Source: Salaquimonas sp. (lineage in GTDB: Bacteria > Pseudomonadota > Alphaproteobacteria > Rhizobiales > Rhizobiaceae). From it: DNA of 64,000 nucleotides. Under the pieces are notes generated by a model. That model ran no database searches. It was not told where the DNA came from and saw only the letters and a list, made by a program, of their open reading frames with translations. Shown here in pieces: positions 59,389-64,000 of the stretch. The stretch covers positions 62,001 to 126,000 of the forward strand of contig JANQQM010000033.1 of NCBI GenBank assembly GCA_028289365.1. The letters are read 5' to 3'. Position 1 is the stretch's first letter, and every line of letters begins with the position of its first letter. A program made the translations under genes and the position numbers.

Positions 59389-61243
59389 CGAACAGAGATG
59401 CCAGTTGCTCAGTCATTGCACCCGCCAGCTCTTCGGCATCGACGATGGTGACCGCCCGGTCATAATACCGCGTTACATCATGTCCGATCCCGATTGCGAG
59501 CAATTCCACCGGTGAATAGGTTTCAATATCCGAGATGACATGACGCAGATGCCGTTCCAAATAATTCCCCGGATTAACCGATAGTGTCGAATCGTCAACG
59601 GGTGCACCATCAGATATCATCATTAAAATTCGGCGATGTTCTGACCGTGCCATCAGGCGTGAATGTGCCCATAACAGCGCCTCGCCGTCTATGTTTTCCT
59701 TCAGCAGGCCTTCTCGCATCATCAGACCAAGGTTACGCCGTGACCGGCGCCAGGGTGCGTCCGCGCTCTTGTAGATGATGTGCCGCAGGTCGTTCAGCCG
59801 GCCGGGGGAGGGTGGTTTGTTGGCTCGCAACCATTTTTCCCTTGCCTGACCACCCTTCCATGCTCGTGTGGTAAAGCCGAGAATTTCGACCTTTACGCCG
59901 CACCGTTCCAGCGTTCGTGCCAATATGTCGGCACAGGTTGCAGCCACGGTAATCGGCCTGCCCCGCATGGAACCAGAGTTATCCAGCAGCAGCGTGACAA
60001 CGGTATCACGGAACACGGTGTCTCGTTCCATTTTGAACGAAAGCGGCGTTGTTGGATCGATTATGATCCGTGACAGCCGTGCAGTATCCAGATAGCCCTC
60101 TTCGAGGTCGAAATCCCAGGATCTGTTCTGCTTTGCCATCAGGCGGCGCTGCAGGCGGTTTGCCAGTCTGCCTACCACGCCCTGCAAGTGAGCCAGCTGT
60201 TTGTCGAGAAAGCTGCGAAGCCTTTCCAGTTCGGTTTCATCACAAAGCTCTTCGGCAAGGACCACCTCGTCGAATTCAGTGGAGAAGACCTTGTAGTCGC
60301 TTTCGGGCGGTAATTGAGAAAATGGCAGTTCCGGTCGATAGGCTTCACCGGGTTGTTCGGTGTCATTCTCATCATCTTCCAGAAATTCATCGCCATCGAC
60401 TTCGGTGGCTTCAGATTCGCCCTGCTGCTGATCATCGGAATCGGATTCTGCGTCTTCAGGCTGACTCTCATCCTGGCCGGTAGACTCTTCGTTCTGTCTC
60501 TGAGAATCCTCAGTTTCTCCGTCCGTGTCTGAATCATTGTCATCTTCAGAATCATCAGGTTCGGAATCTCCGAGTTCGTCGCCCATGTCGAGGGCTCGGA
60601 TCAATTCTCGGACGGCATGTGCAAATGCGGCCTGGTCTTCCAGATCCGCATCCAGCGCATCGATATTCTTGCCGGCTTTCTGTTCGATGAATTCTCGCCA
60701 CAGATTGACGATGTTCTGGGCACTTTCGGGTGGCTCCCGACCCGTCAATTTTTCGCGTACCACCATGGCAACTGCGTCTTCCAGGGGCACATCGGCACGG
60801 TCGACTGCGGACGGAAAATTGGTTTTTGAATATTTGTCCTCATGCATGACTGCCAGATTGTCGGACACGCCCGGCATTTGCAGCGAACCAATTGCCTCGA
60901 TACGGGCTTGCTCCACTGCATCATAAACTGCTCTGGCATTATCACCGGTCGGCGAAAGCCTGGCATGCACCTGGGTATCGTGGCATGCCTTGCGTAGCGC
61001 CATTGCGTCGCCGGTTCCCCGCAAGACCGACAATTGCTGTCTCGACATCTTACGGCCGGGCTCGGGCAGGCGGACTTCCTCGCCGACCATTGCCGGCTTG
61101 TCGGTCGTATAGCTTATCTGCAGTTGCGAGTCGCCAGAAATTGCGCGCACGCAATTGGCTACCGCCTGTTTTAGCGGCTCAAAATCAGGAACACCGACTG
61201 ACCGGTTCCTGCTGTTGCTTCCTGCTCCGCTGCCTGTTGCCAT
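59327..61243 (-). CDS. cobT: Cobaltochelatase subunit CobT
   Basis: 638 aa; acidic central region and VWA-like C-terminal domain ([16 protein letters not shown]), next to cobS. Confidence 0.93.
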   Translation of the reverse strand: MATGSGAGSNSRNRSVGVPDFEPLKQAVANCVRAISGDSQLQISYTTDKPAMVGEEVRLPEPGRKMSRQQLSVLRGTGDAMALRKACHDTQVHARLSPTGDNARAVYDAVEQARIEAIGSLQMPGVSDNLAVMHEDKYSKTNFPSAVDRADVPLEDAVAMVVREKLTGREPPESAQNIVNLWREFIEQKAGKNIDALDADLEDQAAFAHAVRELIRALDMGDELGDSEPDDSEDDNDSDTDGETEDSQRQNEESTGQDESQPEDAESDSDDQQQGESEATEVDGDEFLEDDENDTEQPGEAYRPELPFSQLPPESDYKVFSTEFDEVVLAEELCDETELERLRSFLDKQLAHLQGVVGRLANRLQRRLMAKQNRSWDFDLEEGYLDTARLSRIIIDPTTPLSFKMERDTVFRDTVVTLLLDNSGSMRGRPITVAATCADILARTLERCGVKVEILGFTTRAWKGGQAREKWLRANKPPSPGRLNDLRHIIYKSADAPWRRSRRNLGLMMREGLLKENIDGEALLWAHSRLMARSEHRRILMMISDGAPVDDSTLSVNPGNYLERHLRHVISDIETYSPVELLAIGIGHDVTRYYDRAVTIVDAEELAGAMTEQLASLFDEVSQEKKQAAGKRRLAKTG

Positions 61244-61275
61244 TGATACAATTCTTCATGCTTGTTTGTCCGGCA

Positions 61276-62250
61276 TCACGCCAAAACCAGATTGGCAGTC
61301 GATTCTGCGATCTCCTCACCAAATGCACGCTGATAGAATTCGGCCACGGTAATTCGTTCCAACTCATCGCACTTGTTGAGGAACGTCACCTGAAAGGCAA
61401 AACCCAAATCACCGAAAATTTCGGTGTTTTCCGCCCAGGTAATCACCGTACGAGGGCTCATCACGGTGGAAAGATCGCCTGCCATGAATGCGTTACGCGT
61501 CAGATCGGCAACCCGGACCATTTTTGAAATCTGATCCCTGCCCTTTTCCGTGTCAAAAGACTTAACCTTGGCCAGGACGATGTCTACCTCATTGTCATGT
61601 GGCAGGTAGTTCAGTGTTACCACCATTGACCAGCGGTCCATCTGGGCTTGGTTGATTTGCTGTGTGCCGTGATAGAGCCCCGTCGTATCGCCAAGACCGA
61701 TGGTGTTTGCGGTGGCGAACAGTCTGAAGGCCGGATGGGGACGGATAACCCGGCTTTGATCCATCAATGTCAGCCTGCCTGAAGATTCCAGGACACGCTG
61801 AATGACAAACATGACATCGGGTCTACCCGCATCATATTCATCAAAAACCAGAGCGATGTTGTTCTGATAGGCCCAGGGCAGGATGCCGTCCTTGAATTCG
61901 GTTATCTGCATACCGTCCTTGAGTACGATGGCATCTTTGCCGACCAGGTCGATACGGCTTACATGGCTGTCGAGGTTGATGCGCACGCACGGCCATTTCA
62001 GACGCGCTGCAACCTGCTCGATATGCGTCGATTTTCCGGTTCCGTGATAGCCGGACACCAGGACCCGGCGGTTATGGGAGAATCCCGCCAGAATTGCCAG
62101 TGTCGTTTCGCGGTCAAACAGGTAATCGGGATCAAAATCCGGAACGTGTTCGCTGAGATTTGAAAATGCCGGAACCATCAGATCCGAATCGATATTGAAT
62201 TCTTTCCGGACCGAAACTTCGGTATCCGGCATGCCCTCTGTCATCCCCAA
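61276..62250 (-). CDS. cobS: Cobaltochelatase subunit CobS
   Basis: AAA+ ATPase ([47 protein letters not shown]). Confidence 0.94.
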   Translation of the reverse strand: MGMTEGMPDTEVSVRKEFNIDSDLMVPAFSNLSEHVPDFDPDYLFDRETTLAILAGFSHNRRVLVSGYHGTGKSTHIEQVAARLKWPCVRINLDSHVSRIDLVGKDAIVLKDGMQITEFKDGILPWAYQNNIALVFDEYDAGRPDVMFVIQRVLESSGRLTLMDQSRVIRPHPAFRLFATANTIGLGDTTGLYHGTQQINQAQMDRWSMVVTLNYLPHDNEVDIVLAKVKSFDTEKGRDQISKMVRVADLTRNAFMAGDLSTVMSPRTVITWAENTEIFGDLGFAFQVTFLNKCDELERITVAEFYQRAFGEEIAESTANLVLA

Positions 62251-62299
62251 ATCCTCCGGTGATGTTGTGGGTGGCTGGTTTCTTTAGCATCTGATTGGA

Positions 62300-62908
62300 T
62301 TAACAGAAACCAGCTTGTCTCAGATATTTGTAGGCCTGAATAATTTGACGCAGCTTTTCTTCGGAGCTGCGATCTCCGCCATTTGCATCAGGATGGTGGC
62401 GTTTGACAAGTTCTTTATAGCGCGTCTTGATATCGTCCGCATTTGCTGTGGGCGGCAAACCAAGCTGATCCAGGGACTTTTTTTCGAGTGTCCGCAATTT
62501 CCTGACGCGCTGTGTTCCGCCAGTACGTGCGCCGCCGGGACCAAGCCGAGCCCTGATCCTGGCAGCTGTCGGATCCTTGGGGCCGGGCTCATTGACATAA
62601 CCATCAGCGCCTGACTTGTTTACACCCATTGTCCATGTAGGTCGGTGTCCGGTCAGGGAATCCTTATGATATTTCGCGATTGAATCGTCATCGAGACCGG
62701 AAAAGTAATTATATGTCTTGTTGTACTCGCGTACGTGATCAATGCAGAAATTGAGATATTGTCCTTCACGATCGCGTCCCATCGGTGCGCGATGGGTGGC
62801 CGGTTTGTCGCAACCGTCCCACTGACAGACACCGGTAACAGTCTCCGTCTTCTTTTTTTTACCTTTATCTATTCGAATCTTGTCGAAGTATTTTGATTTG
62901 AAGTCCAT
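62300..62908 (-). CDS. J-domain (DnaJ-like) protein
   Basis: C-terminal J domain DQLGLPPTANADDIKTRYKELVKRHHPDANGGDRSSEEKLRQIIQAYKYL. Confidence 0.9.
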   Translation of the reverse strand: MDFKSKYFDKIRIDKGKKKKTETVTGVCQWDGCDKPATHRAPMGRDREGQYLNFCIDHVREYNKTYNYFSGLDDDSIAKYHKDSLTGHRPTWTMGVNKSGADGYVNEPGPKDPTAARIRARLGPGGARTGGTQRVRKLRTLEKKSLDQLGLPPTANADDIKTRYKELVKRHHPDANGGDRSSEEKLRQIIQAYKYLRQAGFC

Positions 62909-63073
62909 GGGCCAATTATGATGCTAGATCGCGATAGGAACAAGAATTGACTTTTGGGTGAATGCTCCCCAAAAGGATCGATTGATTTGTTTCTGGATTT
63001 TGAAGTACCCGAAAGCACATAATGATGGCTACAAATGGGTACAACCAGTCGACAAGATTTTGATGGAGCCAAG

Positions 63074-63352
63074 ATGGGTTTTTCAACAAGTTTGCATGAG
63101 AAACTGGAAACTGCCTTGAAGCCGCAGAAATTGGAAATCATCAATGAGAGCCATTTACATGCCGGCCATCAGGAAAGTTTTGACGGCACCGGCGAGACCC
63201 ATTTGCGGGTAAGGGTCGTGTCGAGCATTTTTGAAAAAATGAGCCGGCTTGAGCGGCATCGCACCATCAATTCGCTTGCTGCAGACGAGATCGAGGCCGG
63301 ACTGCACGCACTGGCGATAGAAGCATTGACACCTGAAGAACACGCCAAATAG
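63074..63352 (+). CDS. bolA: BolA-family protein
   Basis: LKPQKLEIINESHLHAGHQESFDGTGETHLRVRVVSSIFEKMSRLERHRTINSLAADEI. Start about 63074. Confidence 0.9.
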   Translation: MGFSTSLHEKLETALKPQKLEIINESHLHAGHQESFDGTGETHLRVRVVSSIFEKMSRLERHRTINSLAADEIEAGLHALAIEALTPEEHAK

Positions 63353-63376
63353 CCAACTGACGTGAAGCCGGTTCCA

Positions 63377-64000
63377 TTACCGAACCCGCAATTTGGTAAG
63401 CCGGTTTTTTTCGCGGCTTATTACGACAAATCGCTTGCCATAGAATGTGAATGCCTGCTTTTCGTCCGGGATTGTCTGTGCCTCATGAATGACAAGGCCG
63501 GCTATAGTGGTTGCCTCTTCATCGGGTAGATCCCAATCCATTGCCCGGTTCAGATCTCGAATGGGTACTGCGCCATCGACAATGACAGATCCGTCACCCT
63601 GAATCTGCACGCCGCTGACTTCAACATCATGCTCATCAGCGATTTCGCCAACAATCTCCTCGAGAATATCCTCCAGTGTAACCAGACCCTGGACTTCTCC
63701 ATATTCATCGACGACAAGTGCGATATGCTCCTTGCGTCTCAGAAACGCATTCAACTGATCTTTCAGTGAGGTAGTCTCCGGAATGAACCAAGGTTTGGCC
63801 GCTAGTTTCATCAGATCGAACTTCGACGAATCTTCGTGGTTGCCGATAAAGCGAAGTACGTCCTTGGCGTGAATCATTCCGACAATATTCTCGGCCTCAT
63901 TCTTCCACACTGGCATGCGGGTATACGGGCTTTCCAATATTTGCCGGATGGCCTCGGGCGCCGGATCATCGCAATTGATTGACAGCATCTTCGTGCGGTG
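63377..64000 (-). CDS. CBS-domain/CorC-HlyC-like protein, N-terminal part outside the window
   Basis: YTRMPVWKNEAENIVGMIHAKDVLRF, HIALVVDEYGEVQGLVTLEDILEEIVGEIADEHD, C-terminal CorC-type domain. Confidence 0.87.
   Translation of the reverse strand, partial: HRTKMLSINCDDPAPEAIRQILESPYTRMPVWKNEAENIVGMIHAKDVLRFIGNHEDSSKFDLMKLAAKPWFIPETTSLKDQLNAFLRRKEHIALVVDEYGEVQGLVTLEDILEEIVGEIADEHDVEVSGVQIQGDGSVIVDGAVPIRDLNRAMDWDLPDEEATTIAGLVIHEAQTIPDEKQAFTFYGKRFVVISREKNRLTKLRVR

Noticed and set aside
60300-60600. Acidic low-complexity stretch in cobT ([15 protein letters not shown]...)
   Set aside because: A normal feature of CobT proteins, not a repeat element or frameshift.
1-64000. CRISPR arrays, prophage, IS elements, toxin-antitoxin pairs, rRNA
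   Set aside because: Looked for direct-repeat arrays, transposases, integrases and phage genes; none seen.

Overview
The window looks like an ordinary chromosomal segment of an alphaproteobacterium, probably of the Rhizobiales/Hyphomicrobiales type. I found no phage, IS element, rRNA or CRISPR array. It carries: (i) four TRAP-type uptake systems; (ii) a leucine/isovalerate (liu) operon followed by a fused aconitase-X gene; (iii) a surface-carbohydrate/sulfotransferase cluster next to a tRNA-Cys; (iv) a branched-chain-amino-acid-type ABC importer; (v) a catabolic island (Asp/Glu racemase-like, GntR, ThDP enzyme, enolase-superfamily enzyme, DadA-like oxidase, TRAP, TauE-like and BASS-like transporters); (vi) hmgA-maiA and a tRNA-Arg; (vii) a housekeeping block (ugd, M48 protease, rpoH, carD, fdxA, S4 protein, Suv3-like helicase, rpmB, cobT, cobS, J-domain protein, bolA, CBS/CorC-like). 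The most unusual signals are: a small uncharacterised module at 29.4-31.7 kb (a protein with faint YqcI/YcgG-like N-terminal features, a Cys-rich MarR regulator and a 102-aa orphan) marked by a nested palindrome against a start codon and a second copy of its inner palindrome; and a CIRCE-like heat-shock operator (GAGTGCTAA half exact, other half 7/9, N9 spacer) upstream of usg. All assignments are by eye from translated ORFs; no database search was run.
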